A DNA stretch of 58,686 bases from Candidatus Odyssella sp. (GCA_020726185.1 DYTB01000004.1:15710-74395), one strand, 5' to 3'. Shown: positions 9,094-17,049, counted from the stretch's first letter. Made by a program: numbers and translations. Notes: a model not told the origin generated them from the sequence alone.

Positions 9094-10695
9094 TTAATTT
9101 TGACCAACCCAGCGATTTTCCAAAAACGCCACACCCTGTGCAGACTTTTCCCAAGGCATGTATTCATAAGCGCTGTAAATTTCACTGCCATGAACGTATT
9201 GCAGGGTAGGGTGTTCGTTAGGGTTGGAAATTGTGGCGCCCAACAAACTGGCTACATGTTTTCCCAAATCATAATGACTATAAATGGGGTGGTTTTTAAT
9301 TTCGGTAATAAGGGCGTTATTGGCGCCTATGGCCAGTATCCAAACGGGGACATCGGTCACCTCAGGTTGCATTTGGTTATGACCAAAAAGTCCACGCTCA
9401 CCCAGTAATTGTCCGTGGTCACTGGTGAACAGCACCACTGTGTCAGTTGGTAGAATTTTTTGAACCCTTTCAATGCATTGTTTAACCCAATAATCATGAT
9501 AAGCAATGGCGTTGGAATATTCTTGCTGGGTTTCTGAAGCTCGGTTTTTGTGGTCAACAGTAACTGCAAGCTCTGGGTGGTATTTTGCATATGCGCCAAA
9601 TGGGCAGTGGATATGGCGCAGGTGTATAACAATGAAATTTTTATCGCCCAATTCAAGTGCTGCCAGGTTATCTAGCAAGGCTTCATCGCCCTTTTGCGTT
9701 AGGGCTTGGTGCATTTCTTTTTCAGATGCGAACACATCCACAAATTCGGTGCCCGTATCGTGGAAAAGCTTTTCATTTTGGGCTGATAATACAAAGGTTT
9801 TGTACCCTTGGTGGCGAGCTAAGCGAAACAGGTTGGCGTCTTTTTTTCGAATGCATTCAACAAAGCCAGGGTTGTGGAAAGTGTTGAAAAACAGCTGCAA
9901 ACAAGTGCGCGTTGAAACACTGCTTGAAACACCTTTGGCATAGGTAAAATTCGGGTTGTTTTTTAAGGAATCCAAATACGGGGTGTTGGGTTGATTGTAT
10001 CCATACAAATGCATGTAACGGCTGCTTAGGCTTTCACCCATAATGAGCACCACGTTTTTAACTTTTGGGGCGCTATAGGTTACTGTGTATGGCTTGTAGT
10101 CATGGCTTTTTACGGTGCTTTTGGAATGAACGATCCAATCAGAAAAGGCGCGAACCGAATTGTAAATGGTGGTGTAGGTAGGCTTTGTATAAAAGGACGA
10201 TGGTCCCTTTATATGTGCCAATACCGGGGTAATGCCCAGGGCTAATACAATTAGGACCCATGCAAAGGGCAGCTGTTTGCGCTTTTTAGTATAAAGCATG
10301 CCGCTAATTATTAAACCGTATGATGCGAGTAAAGTCAGCCAGACTGACCAAAGCTGATGCACTAGTGAAGCCCCGGTCTGAGTTATTTCATCTAGTTCAA
10401 CAAAGGCTTTGGAAATATCTTGCGAATGAATGGACGCGCCAAAATACGCCCAGTGATTAACTTGTATTGTTTGGGTCAATATAATTAACCCCGCCACAGC
10501 GGCCAGTGCCCACTTGTTGCGTACAAAGCTTAAAGTGGCTGAAAATGCAATTACCCCAAGCAAGTTGGTTAGAGGAACAGTGCAAGTTAGTAGTTTGCTA
10601 ATATGCCCAAGAAACAAGTCTGGCAGTAAAATCCCTAAGCTAACAATAAGGGTGAATATAAGGTTTTGTATTAAAACCACAAACAACCAATCCAA
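9094..10695 (-). CDS. eptA: EptA-like lipid A phosphoethanolamine transferase
   Basis: A 533-residue inner-membrane protein with about five N-terminal membrane segments (residues 1-165), then a periplasmic alkaline-phosphatase/sulfatase-type domain. Visible catalytic features are the metal-binding MGESLSSRYMHLYGY, a Thr nucleophile region SVSTRTCLQLFF, and FTSDHGQLLGERGLFGH. The enzyme moves phosphoethanolamine from phosphatidylethanolamine to lipid A or another glycolipid, releasing diacylglycerol. The gene overlaps dgkA by 25 bp, and dgkA would recycle that diacylglycerol. The family is clear; the exact acceptor (EptA versus EptB/OpgE/CptA-like) is not. Confidence 0.8.
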   Translation of the reverse strand: MDWLFVVLIQNLIFTLIVSLGILLPDLFLGHISKLLTCTVPLTNLLGVIAFSATLSFVRNKWALAAVAGLIILTQTIQVNHWAYFGASIHSQDISKAFVELDEITQTGASLVHQLWSVWLTLLASYGLIISGMLYTKKRKQLPFAWVLIVLALGITPVLAHIKGPSSFYTKPTYTTIYNSVRAFSDWIVHSKSTVKSHDYKPYTVTYSAPKVKNVVLIMGESLSSRYMHLYGYNQPNTPYLDSLKNNPNFTYAKGVSSSVSTRTCLQLFFNTFHNPGFVECIRKKDANLFRLARHQGYKTFVLSAQNEKLFHDTGTEFVDVFASEKEMHQALTQKGDEALLDNLAALELGDKNFIVIHLRHIHCPFGAYAKYHPELAVTVDHKNRASETQQEYSNAIAYHDYWVKQCIERVQKILPTDTVVLFTSDHGQLLGERGLFGHNQMQPEVTDVPVWILAIGANNALITEIKNHPIYSHYDLGKHVASLLGATISNPNEHPTLQYVHGSEIYSAYEYMPWEKSAQGVAFLENRWVGQN

Positions 10696-11024
10696 ATGAC
10701 GACCACTACCACAAAGGCCATCATTACCGATGCCGATGCCGCGTCTTTCACAAAACTAATTGCCGCATCCTGTTCGGTTGTGATTCTGTCTGCCAATTTT
10801 TCAATGGCACTATTTAATAATTCCAAACAAAGCACCAATAAATATGCGCACAACATAAACATTTTTCTAAAAGGCGAGACTTGGAATAACGCCAAAGCTA
10901 TTAACACAAAAGGCAGGGCGTAGATTTCCAGGCGGAATGACGCATCACCTTTCATTGTGGCTTTTAGGCCATTACAGGAATATTTAAATCCATCACGTAT
11001 TTTTTTTATCATGTCACTTACCAT
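10671..11024 (-). CDS. dgkA: Diacylglycerol kinase
   Basis: A 117-residue integral membrane kinase with three predicted helices. The signature ELLNSAIEKLADRIT in the middle carries the catalytic Glu and Asn residues. It phosphorylates diacylglycerol to phosphatidic acid for re-use in phospholipid synthesis. It is first in a two-gene unit with the phosphoethanolamine transferase, whose start overlaps its end, so the two are probably translationally coupled. Start at 11024 or four codons later (MIKKIRDGFKYS) are both possible. Confidence 0.92.
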   Translation of the reverse strand: MVSDMIKKIRDGFKYSCNGLKATMKGDASFRLEIYALPFVLIALALFQVSPFRKMFMLCAYLLVLCLELLNSAIEKLADRITTEQDAAISFVKDAASASVMMAFVVVVVIWIGCLWF

Positions 11025-11080
11025 TTGTTTACGCTTACTTTGCTAAAGTTTACTATAAGTAGCAAGAATTTAGGTGTTTT

Positions 11081-11485
11081 TTGAGTCGTCTTTTTGATTC
11101 GCTTCATAAATTACTACGGGTGAAGCAGCACAATATTGAGCAATTGCGCCAGCAAATGGCGTTGTTGACCAATCAAATAGAGCTTCGCCTTCATGCTATT
11201 GAAAAAAATATATCATACATTAATACGGAACGGTTAATTGCTTCGGTCAATATTAATGGTGCCGACACCTTAGAAGCATTTGTGGGGCAAAAACTTGCTG
11301 AAAATAAAAGGTACGCCCAAGAAAACGAAGAACTAAAAGAAACAATAAACAAAATTCAGGAACAATTGTTCGAAGCATACACCGAACAAAAGCAACTTGA
11401 AAAAGTACAATCTAACGAAGAAATACGTATTAATACCGAGCTGCAACACAAAGAAAACCAAGCGATGGACGAAATTGCTACCTAA
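11081..11485 (+). CDS. Coiled-coil protein, FliJ-like
   Basis: A 134-residue soluble coiled-coil protein starting at TTG (11081); no better ATG is available. The N-terminus (LHKLLRVKQHNIEQL) and the C-terminus (Lys/Glu repeats ending AMDEIAT) resemble alphaproteobacterial FliJ, the small export chaperone and stalk protein of the flagellar type III apparatus, which has the same length. Sequence of coiled coils is low in information, so this is tentative. Other flagellar genes (fliO, fliP) lie 11 kb away, so no operon supports it. It is divergent from dgkA. Confidence 0.5.
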   Translation: MSRLFDSLHKLLRVKQHNIEQLRQQMALLTNQIELRLHAIEKNISYINTERLIASVNINGADTLEAFVGQKLAENKRYAQENEELKETINKIQEQLFEAYTEQKQLEKVQSNEEIRINTELQHKENQAMDEIAT

Positions 11486-11504
11486 ATGTATTTGTCAAAT
11501 TTGA

Positions 11505-11536
11505 CTAAAATTTAAATAAAATATACACTTAATCGT
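11505..11536 (+). promoter_or_regulatory. Possible aqpZ promoter
   Basis: TTGACT followed after 17 bases by TACACT (with TATACA overlapping) lies about 50 bases before the aqpZ start, in AT-rich DNA. It fits a sigma70 promoter; this is only a pattern match. Confidence 0.4.
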
Positions 11537-11585
11537 AGTATTGATCTACATAAGTTAAATTTACAAAAGTAAGGGTAAGGAAACT

Positions 11586-12260
11586 ATGAATAAATATCTT
11601 GCAGAGAGTTTAGGAACGTGCCTGTTAGTGCTTTTTGGTTGTGGAAGTGCTGTTTTGGCTGGAACACATATAGGTTTTGCGGGCATCGCACTCACCTTTG
11701 GGTTCGCGCTAATGCTACTTGTTTATTGGTTGGGGCCTATTTCTGGCTGTCACCTTAATCCGGCAGTGACCTTATCACTTGCTTTTTCGAAAAAACTGCC
11801 AGCATGTGAAGTTGCACCTTATATTATTGCGCAAATCGTAGGCGGTATTGTGGGTGCGTATGCGCTTTTGCATATTGCCCAAGGTCATGCGCATTTTAAT
11901 GTGCACGCAGTAGGCTTTGCTTGTAATGGTTTTGGGGAACATTCACCTGGTGGGTATTCTGAAATCAGCTGTTTAATTACCGAAGCGATTATGACAACAG
12001 TATTGCTACTGGCTGTGCTTACTACTACCCGTAAGAAATTCCCAACTGATGTGACCGGAATTTTCCTAGGTGTTACCTTGGCGGCTATTCACTTGGTGAC
12101 CATTCCTGTTACGAATACGTCAGTGAACATAGCGCGCAGTATTGGCGTGGCGGTTATGCATGGCGGATGGGCGTTGCACCAGTTGTGGCTATTTGCCGTG
12201 GCGCAGCTTATTGCTGTTGTGGTGGCGGTTGTTCTGTTTAAGGTTTTAGAAGAAAAATAA
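11586..12260 (+). CDS. aqpZ: Aquaporin Z-type water channel with an NIA second motif
   Basis: A 224-residue MIP family protein with six membrane helices. The first half-helix motif is normal (N58-P-A in CHLNPAVTL). The second reads N181-I-A-R (VTNTSVNIARS) instead of Asn-Pro-Ala-Arg. Selectivity-filter residues of AqpZ appear kept: Phe31, the His in AAIHLVTIP, Thr in VTNTS, and Arg184. Together these favour water over glycerol transport. A ribosome site (AAGGGTAAGGAAACT) precedes the ATG and a strong terminator follows. The Pro to Ile change is unusual but non-standard second motifs are known in MIP proteins, so function is not excluded. Confidence 0.92.
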   Translation: MNKYLAESLGTCLLVLFGCGSAVLAGTHIGFAGIALTFGFALMLLVYWLGPISGCHLNPAVTLSLAFSKKLPACEVAPYIIAQIVGGIVGAYALLHIAQGHAHFNVHAVGFACNGFGEHSPGGYSEISCLITEAIMTTVLLLAVLTTTRKKFPTDVTGIFLGVTLAAIHLVTIPVTNTSVNIARSIGVAVMHGGWALHQLWLFAVAQLIAVVVAVVLFKVLEEK

Positions 12261-12280
12261 ATCTAAGCGATACAATAAAT

Positions 12281-12314
12281 AAAAAGGCCCTTGAAAATTT
12301 CAGGGGCCTTTTTT
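12281..12314 (+). terminator. Strong hairpin terminator after aqpZ
   Basis: AAAAAGGCCCTTGAAA pairs with TTTCAGGGGCCTTTTTT across a two-base loop. The A and T tracts on both sides make it bidirectional, also serving the minus-strand gene that ends at 12319. Confidence 0.85.
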
Positions 12315-12318
12315 GTTT

Positions 12319-12786
12319 TTAGTTAATGTGTAGTTCTAGTGCTAAATCAAGAATATCAGAGTGATCTGTTATGCTAGCAGGATTTAAATTAGCAATTATG
12401 TTTTGTATTCTTGTTACTGCTTTAGCAGTTGTAGGTTCACCTACTCTTAAAGCCAGCTTAAGTGTGCGAATGTCGTAATTCTCAGCATGTGCTGGTTCAA
12501 ATTGACCTAGTTTTGCTTCAACAAATCTTGTGACTTCTGCAACTGCGGAAACTTGGTGATCCAGTGCTAAGTCAAGAAGTTCAGAGTGATCACCTGCGTT
12601 AGCAGGGTTTAAATTGGTAACTATGGATTTTATTATGGTTGCTGCTTCAATAGCATAAGCAGAAGGAGAGCCTATTCTTAAAGCCACTTTAAGAAATTTA
12701 ATATCGTAATTCTCAGCATGTGCTGGATCAAATTGACCTAGTTTTGTTTGAATAAATCCTGTCATTTCTTCGTATGCAATATGCAT
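12319..12786 (-). CDS. Helical-repeat protein (about 36-aa units), probably 5'-truncated
   Basis: A 155-residue protein made of four related units of about 36 residues. The odd units read KLGQF(D/E)PAHAENYDI..LK.ALR; the even units read I..NLNPA...DHS..LDLAL. Each unit has a PA(H/N)A..(N/D)(Y/H) turn followed by LxLAL helices, like a TPR-type solenoid, though no named family was recognised. Unlike its neighbours it lacks a signal peptide and starts almost inside a repeat. Its 5' end overlaps the truncated start of the divergent pseudogene at 12748. Loss of a shared upstream segment would explain both (inference). Confidence 0.6.
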   Translation of the reverse strand: MHIAYEEMTGFIQTKLGQFDPAHAENYDIKFLKVALRIGSPSAYAIEAATIIKSIVTNLNPANAGDHSELLDLALDHQVSAVAEVTRFVEAKLGQFEPAHAENYDIRTLKLALRVGEPTTAKAVTRIQNIIANLNPASITDHSDILDLALELHIN

Positions 12787-13847
12787 ACGTATGATGCGTT
12801 TGTAGTAAAGCGTAAGGAAGATACGGAAAAGAGAAATAGGGAGCTTGATGCCTCTTTTGATTGCTCAATTCATGGAACTTATCTTGCTTACAGAGGTGAC
12901 ACTAAAATTGGTATGATAACGCTCTCAAATGCAGCAGGTGCTGCTCATGAAGAGAACGCAAACGCATATGGGTTTACTTCTGGTGCATATGTTGAGCGTA
13001 CAGTTTTTTTGGATGAGGGGCTAAGGGTAAGGGGTATTTTTCTCACCTTCACGCCAAGGTAATGGAATTAATTACTCCTTTTATTGGTAAAATACATCTT
13101 GTTCTTAACGCAGCTAATGAACTTGTTGATAGTGAATTACCATTTCAAGGAACCAGAGGTATTACAGCATTAGCTAATGTTCCAAGTATTAGGGCTTCCT
13201 TAAAAGCAGGCGCTACACTTGTTGATATTCCAGAAGACAGAGGTCATTGGATTGTGCAGTTTCCTGCCCCTCAGCGCGCATTAAGTGAAAGAGAGCTACA
13301 GCTAAGGCGGGTTGCAGGCATAATTATTGCTGAATCACTAAGTAGCTTTGATCGTAAAGATCCTGAAGGTGTTAAAAAAGAATTTTTGACACTGAATAGT
13401 CAAAAAGGTCTGGCAACATTTGAAGAAAATATTATTCCAGCATTAGTTGAAGAATTCTTACGGTATCAGGCTCTTGTTTCAAGTTCTGATCTAAAGACTT
13501 TATTGCAAGAAAAGGCAAGAACAAAATTAGTAGAATTTCGTGATTCGGATCCTGTTATAAAGCACATTCTCGGTCATATTGAATTGCTGTTATCTGCGTA
13601 TCCTAAAGATGAATCCGTGATTACGGCCGCAGAATCAGCTGATTTAAAAATGTTTCAATTACTGTTAAGTGAAAAAATGCGAGCAAAAATTGGAGAAGAT
13701 TATAACGAACAAATGGATAGGTTGCGTGCTGTTATCGATGGTGTGCTTAATGTGTATTATTCAAGTGGCATTCCATTTTCTTATACAGCGGGAGTTGCAG
13801 TTAGAAAGCACTATTCCGCAAACAAAATTTTATTTCCAGACGCATAG
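12748..13847 (+). pseudogene. Frameshifted, 5'-truncated GNAT-like secreted protein
   Basis: Two adjacent frames (12748-13062 and 13062-13847) together match the intact paralog at 13920-14681. The join is at the G run 13031-13034: one extra G restores reading as RGYFSHLHAKVMEL, matching QGHFKNIHDKIKEL in the paralog. The signal peptide and first part are missing. The GNAT-type motif NVPSIRASLKAGATLV is well kept, better than in the intact copy. It also has about 130 extra residues near the C-terminus that the paralog lacks. The ribosome would have to slip to make the full protein, so it is probably dead. Confidence 0.75.
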
Positions 13848-13867
13848 AAAATAAACGCGCTATAAAA

Positions 13868-13903
13868 CCAAGGGTCCTTAGGCTAAGCTTTAAGGATCTT
13901 TTT
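13868..13903 (+). terminator. Hairpin terminator
   Basis: GGTCCTTA and TAAGGATC arms with an intervening loop, followed by TTTTTT. It ends the 12748-13847 transcript and lies just before the next paralog. Confidence 0.65.
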
Positions 13904-13919
13904 TATTGTATAACGAATC

Positions 13920-14681
13920 ATGGCCAAATTTTTTATCTTTTTATTGATTCAGTTTACTTGTGCGCTGGTAAGCGCAGATACACTTCCAGAAATAAGTATA
14001 CGCAAAATGACAGCGGCTGATATTCCTGGCCTTACTGTGGACCTGTGCTCAGCTGAAGCTGCGGAAAAAATGAGTGCCGAACTAAATGCAACCCATGATT
14101 GCGATATTTATGGTGCATACCTTATTCATTTAGCTGAGACTAAAATTGGGCTTTTCATGCTTTCAGATGGATCAGAAAATACCGTTCTAGCGGGTGCGCA
14201 TATTGATGGATTTAAAACTGGAAAATATGTTAATTGTAGTATTGCGTTGGATTCTGAGCATCAACTGCAAGGTCATTTTAAAAACATTCATGACAAAATA
14301 AAAGAGCTTGTCACGCCGCACATAGGCCAAAAGCATAAGTTCCCCGGTCAGGTTGAAAGTACTCAAAATTTTGAGGGTATTCTGGGCGTTCTTGATTTGT
14401 ATAATATTCCGGGGGTTTTTTCTTGCTTGAAAGTTGGTGCTACTTTTGTGCATGTTGAAAATGCGCAGTGTTGGATACTGCGATTTCCTGGAAAATCAGT
14501 TAAAGACTTAACTGAACAGGAAAGGGAGCTGGGGCGAATGGCAGAACAAATTATTGCCGAATCGTTGGAAAGTTTTAAAAGCGATTCGTATTTAATAAAT
14601 GATCGTATTCCAGAAGAAGCTAGTGCTGCTGTTACTAAGTATTATTTCCAGACTTGTGATGGAATCGCGTATTGCTTGTGA
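13920..14681 (+). CDS. Secreted GNAT-like protein, 253 aa
   Basis: A signal peptide (MAKFFIFLLIQFTCALVSA, cleavage near residue 19) is followed at once by ISIRKMTAADIPGL, a typical start of a GNAT acetyltransferase fold. Later come AYLIHLAETKIGLFML, a degenerate acetyl-CoA loop region (QLQGHFKNIHDK) and NIPGVFSCLKVGATFV, matching the RimJ/RimL-type ending 'N-PS-x5-K-x-GA'. An acetyltransferase in a secreted form is unusual. Compared with the broken upstream paralog it has lost about 130 residues in frame before the C-terminus, and its glycine-rich acetyl-CoA motif is weak, so activity is uncertain. No ribosome site was seen before the ATG. Confidence 0.6.
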   Translation: MAKFFIFLLIQFTCALVSADTLPEISIRKMTAADIPGLTVDLCSAEAAEKMSAELNATHDCDIYGAYLIHLAETKIGLFMLSDGSENTVLAGAHIDGFKTGKYVNCSIALDSEHQLQGHFKNIHDKIKELVTPHIGQKHKFPGQVESTQNFEGILGVLDLYNIPGVFSCLKVGATFVHVENAQCWILRFPGKSVKDLTEQERELGRMAEQIIAESLESFKSDSYLINDRIPEEASAAVTKYYFQTCDGIAYCL

Positions 14682-14695
14682 TTTTACGTACCAAT

Positions 14696-14721
14696 AAAAA
14701 AAACCACGGGGTGCCCGTGGT
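14696..14721 (-). terminator. Terminator of the 54-aa gene
   Basis: Perfect stem ACCACGGG/CCCGTGGT (14704-14721) followed on the minus strand by seven T. It serves the minus-strand small gene at 14755-14919. Confidence 0.8.
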
Positions 14722-14754
14722 CTTCCAATCATCTTTACAGAGTGATTGAGCTTT

Positions 14755-14919
14755 CTATCTAATTCTACCCCATAGTTTTTGATTAAGTGCCTCAATACTT
14801 GCAGAGGAATCGTTTTCCTGTACCTCAGAAACTTGCTCACAATATGGTAAGTAAATAATATCCATTAAATTCTCAACAGTTGCTGATGTTTCTTTGTTTG
14901 TACCTTCTTTTATAAACAT
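14755..14919 (-). CDS. Small hypothetical protein, 54 aa
   Basis: The ATG at 14919 is chosen because AAAAGGAGAAGTT, a strong ribosome site, precedes it by the right distance. A frame open to 14991 would start in weaker context. The product (MFIKEGTNKETSATVENLMD...) is acidic in the middle, has one Cys and no signal peptide or membrane segment. A strong terminator follows. Small size, good signals and isolation suggest a real short gene such as a peptide precursor or regulator, but no family was recognised. Confidence 0.55.
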   Translation of the reverse strand: MFIKEGTNKETSATVENLMDIIYLPYCEQVSEVQENDSSASIEALNQKLWGRIR

Positions 14920-15106
14920 AACTTCTCCTTTTATTGAGTGCACGTTTCGATGTTGAAAAATTTTTCTTTGATTTTCAGTGCACATCAGCATGTTGAGGAA
15001 AGTTAAACATGTTTTCTACGTGCAATTGTGGGAATAATTCACCTAACATTTCCCACTAATATTGGCTATAAGTACAATGGGTCTAGGGCATCTTGGAGGA
15101 ATCGTT

Positions 15107-15259
15107 ATGAAGAAGCAATACAGAAGGTGCGTGATTTTTATTAGGATAGTTGGGCAGATGCTTAGTATGAACAAATGGTATAAAAGGTTCATGATTATTG
15201 CCGGAATATTTGCACATTTTGTATTTGTGCAACCAATCTTATGCCAGATTATTAAATAA
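15107..15259 (+). pseudogene. Truncated SemiSWEET remnant, 50 aa
   Basis: The ATG at 15107 follows a good ribosome site (TTGGAGGAATCGTT). The product has two successive copies of the first 20 or so residues of the downstream SemiSWEET: MKKQYRRCVIFIRIVGQ then MNKWYKRFMIIAGIF. It then stops before the conserved membrane helices. It looks like a leftover of duplication and truncation. A small membrane peptide could still be made. Confidence 0.5.
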
Positions 15260-15356
15260 AAGTACAAGAGCTTTTATTAGGGTTTATAGCCCGTGACTGA
15301 CAGATGACTGACTGAGTTAGAATCAATCTTTCTCTTTTATAACAAGGAGATTTGAT

Positions 15357-15614
15357 ATGAATAAATGGTACAGAAGATACATGATTTTTATTGGCATATT
15401 TGGTCAGTTTTTATTTTATTCGCAGTTTTACACAATACTTCAGCACAAAAGCGCCCATGATGTTTCATTGGTTGGGTTTATCGGCGGGTTTATTTCAGTG
15501 TTTAGTTGGTTTATTTACGGGGTAATGTTGAACGATAAACCGCTGATTATTTCGAACATTATCGCAAGCATTGGTGCGCTTTTGGTGGTGATGGCAATTT
15601 TAGTTTACCAATAA
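15357..15614 (+). CDS. SemiSWEET-type sugar transporter
   Basis: An 85-residue membrane protein with three helices, the size of bacterial SemiSWEETs (MtN3/saliva family), which form homodimers and move sugars passively. Helix 1 leads to FYSQFYTILQHKSAHDVSL, where the usual Pro-Gln of the PQ-loop is Ser-Gln. Helices 2-3 carry GFIGGFISVFSWFIYG and ISNIIASIGALLVV. AAGGAG precedes the ATG. The neighbouring fragment at 15107 is a broken relative. Substrate is unknown. Confidence 0.75.
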   Translation: MNKWYRRYMIFIGIFGQFLFYSQFYTILQHKSAHDVSLVGFIGGFISVFSWFIYGVMLNDKPLIISNIIASIGALLVVMAILVYQ

Positions 15615-15617
15615 AAG

Positions 15618-15848
15618 TTACTCAGTATGCACCACTGTTAATGTGCCCTCATCGTTAGGATCATCACTTGATGTCTCAAAATAAGTGAAGGCATATAGGG
15701 TAAAATCTTTGTCTTCAATAAGAAATGTATTTTGTAACATCAGCGCATCTTTATTTCAAAGTGCTGGTGTCACAATAGGCTCTACGCAATTTTTTACTAC
15801 GTGGAAATTGATGAGCAATTTACATTGATATTTTTCTAGGGAGGGTGG
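15618..15848 (-). pseudogene. Remnant of an unrecognised gene downstream of rimM
   Basis: On the minus strand a coding-like stretch directly after rimM reads KLLINFHVVKNCVEPIV, meets TGA, then continues in frame as NKDALMLQNTFLIEDKDF and ends at TAA (15618-15620). There is no start codon with a ribosome site. The normal neighbours here, trmD and rplS, are absent. It resembles a degraded C-terminal fragment of a protein I cannot name. Confidence 0.35.
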
Positions 15849-15857
15849 AGTTGGGTT

Positions 15858-16340
15858 TTAAATCAAGAAATGATCTTCGTCACACTCAAGCTTATTGGGT
15901 AGAACAGTACAGCTGGTTAAATGAATGGTGCCAACTTTCCCGCCAGGGGTGCTGATTTCGCAAAATGTACCTGCGCCAAAGTCGAACACGCCAACTACGG
16001 TGCCTAGGGTTTTATCACCGGCCATTAATGGCAGATCCATTAGCTGTTCATAGTAGACTTCTTCATCTGACAAAGGGGGCAGTTGGCTTTCGTCAATAAA
16101 TAATTGAGTGCCCTTTAGCAAATCTGCTTGATTACGCGTGGTCACGCCAGCAATTGATGCAACAGCCAAAGTTGGTGATTTTACTGATAGGCTAGTAATT
16201 GAAACGGGTTCTTGTTTTTCATTAACAATTACCCCGTATTCAGTAAGACTTTCAGGAGATTCGGCAAAAATTTTTATTTTTACTTGGCCCTTAATGCCAT
16301 GGCCAGCAACAATTTGTCCAAGACATATTAAGGATTTCAT
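15858..16340 (-). CDS. rimM: 16S rRNA processing protein RimM
   Basis: A 160-residue cytosolic ribosome maturation factor that binds S19 and helps assemble the head of the 30S subunit. The start LICLGQIVAGHGIKGQVKIK is the N-terminal signature. A second PRC-barrel part follows (YYEQLMDLPLMAG...GTVVGVFDFGAG). It lies downstream of rpsP in the usual ffh-rpsP-rimM order. A palindromic repeat of about 95 bp sits between rpsP and rimM, and the expected trmD and rplS genes do not follow. Confidence 0.92.
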   Translation of the reverse strand: MKSLICLGQIVAGHGIKGQVKIKIFAESPESLTEYGVIVNEKQEPVSITSLSVKSPTLAVASIAGVTTRNQADLLKGTQLFIDESQLPPLSDEEVYYEQLMDLPLMAGDKTLGTVVGVFDFGAGTFCEISTPGGKVGTIHLTSCTVLPNKLECDEDHFLI

Positions 16341-16351
16341 AGAACGATAAC

Positions 16352-16447
16352 ATGCACTGGATTGCCACGCCCTTGAAGGGCTCGCAATGACGGATTTGTT
16401 GTTTTCGTCATCACGAACTCACGAAGTGAGTGTGGTGATCTAGTGAA
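16352..16447. repeat. Palindromic repeat element, family A, inside the rpsP-rimM operon
   Basis: CACTGGATTGCCACGCCC...AAGGGCTCGCAATGACG at one end and GTGGTGATCTAGTGAATAA at the other, with a nested CTCACGAAGTGAG. It fills most of the gap between rpsP and rimM. Confidence 0.7.
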
Positions 16448-16456
16448 TAACTGCAT

Positions 16457-17026
16457 TTAAGCAGGAGTTTCTTCTGCAGCAACTTCAGCAACAGTTTCAA
16501 CAACTTCAGCAACAGTTTCAACAACTTCAGCTGGAGCTTCTTCAGCAACAGCTTCAACAGGTGTCTCAACAACTGGTGCAGCAACAGTTTCTTCAACAAC
16601 TGCTACAACTTCTTCAACAACAGGAGCTGGTGCAGCAGCAGCGGCTGCGGCAGCTTCAGCTGCTTTCGCGCTGTCTTGTGCTGCTCTTTCAGCTGCAGAT
16701 TCAGCAGCTTTTACACGCTCTTGTGCTTTTTTCTTAGGAGCCGATTTTAATGGCGTTACGCTACGTTCTGGTTTTGCAACTAAGCCCATATTAGCCAAGA
16801 AACCAACCACGCGGTCAGTTGGTTGTGCACCAACAGAAAGCCAATATTTTGCACGTTCAGCATCAACAAGGATACGATCCTTATTGCTGTGTTCCAAAAA
16901 TGGGTTGTATGAACCAATACGTTCAACAAAACGTCCATCTCGTGGTGAAGTTGCTTCAGCAACTACAATACGATAGAAAGGACGCTTTTTCGCGCCACCA
17001 CGGGCTAAGCGAATTTTTAATGCCAT
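16457..17026 (-). CDS. rpsP: 30S ribosomal protein S16 with long Ala/Glu/Val extension
   Basis: Residues 1-80 are a standard S16 ([23 protein letters not shown], then [16 protein letters not shown] and [12 protein letters not shown]). The remaining 110 residues form a low-complexity extension: a Lys/Ala helix, a run of Ala, then repeated VVE, ETVA and VEAVAEEAP units. Alphaproteobacterial S16 proteins often carry extensions, but this one is long (189 residues in total). The repeats may change length easily. It lies between ffh and rimM. Confidence 0.92.
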   Translation of the reverse strand: MALKIRLARGGAKKRPFYRIVVAEATSPRDGRFVERIGSYNPFLEHSNKDRILVDAERAKYWLSVGAQPTDRVVGFLANMGLVAKPERSVTPLKSAPKKKAQERVKAAESAAERAAQDSAKAAEAAAAAAAAPAPVVEEVVAVVEETVAAPVVETPVEAVAEEAPAEVVETVAEVVETVAEVAAEETPA

Positions 17027-17049
17027 GTTACTACTCCTTAAATACTCTT

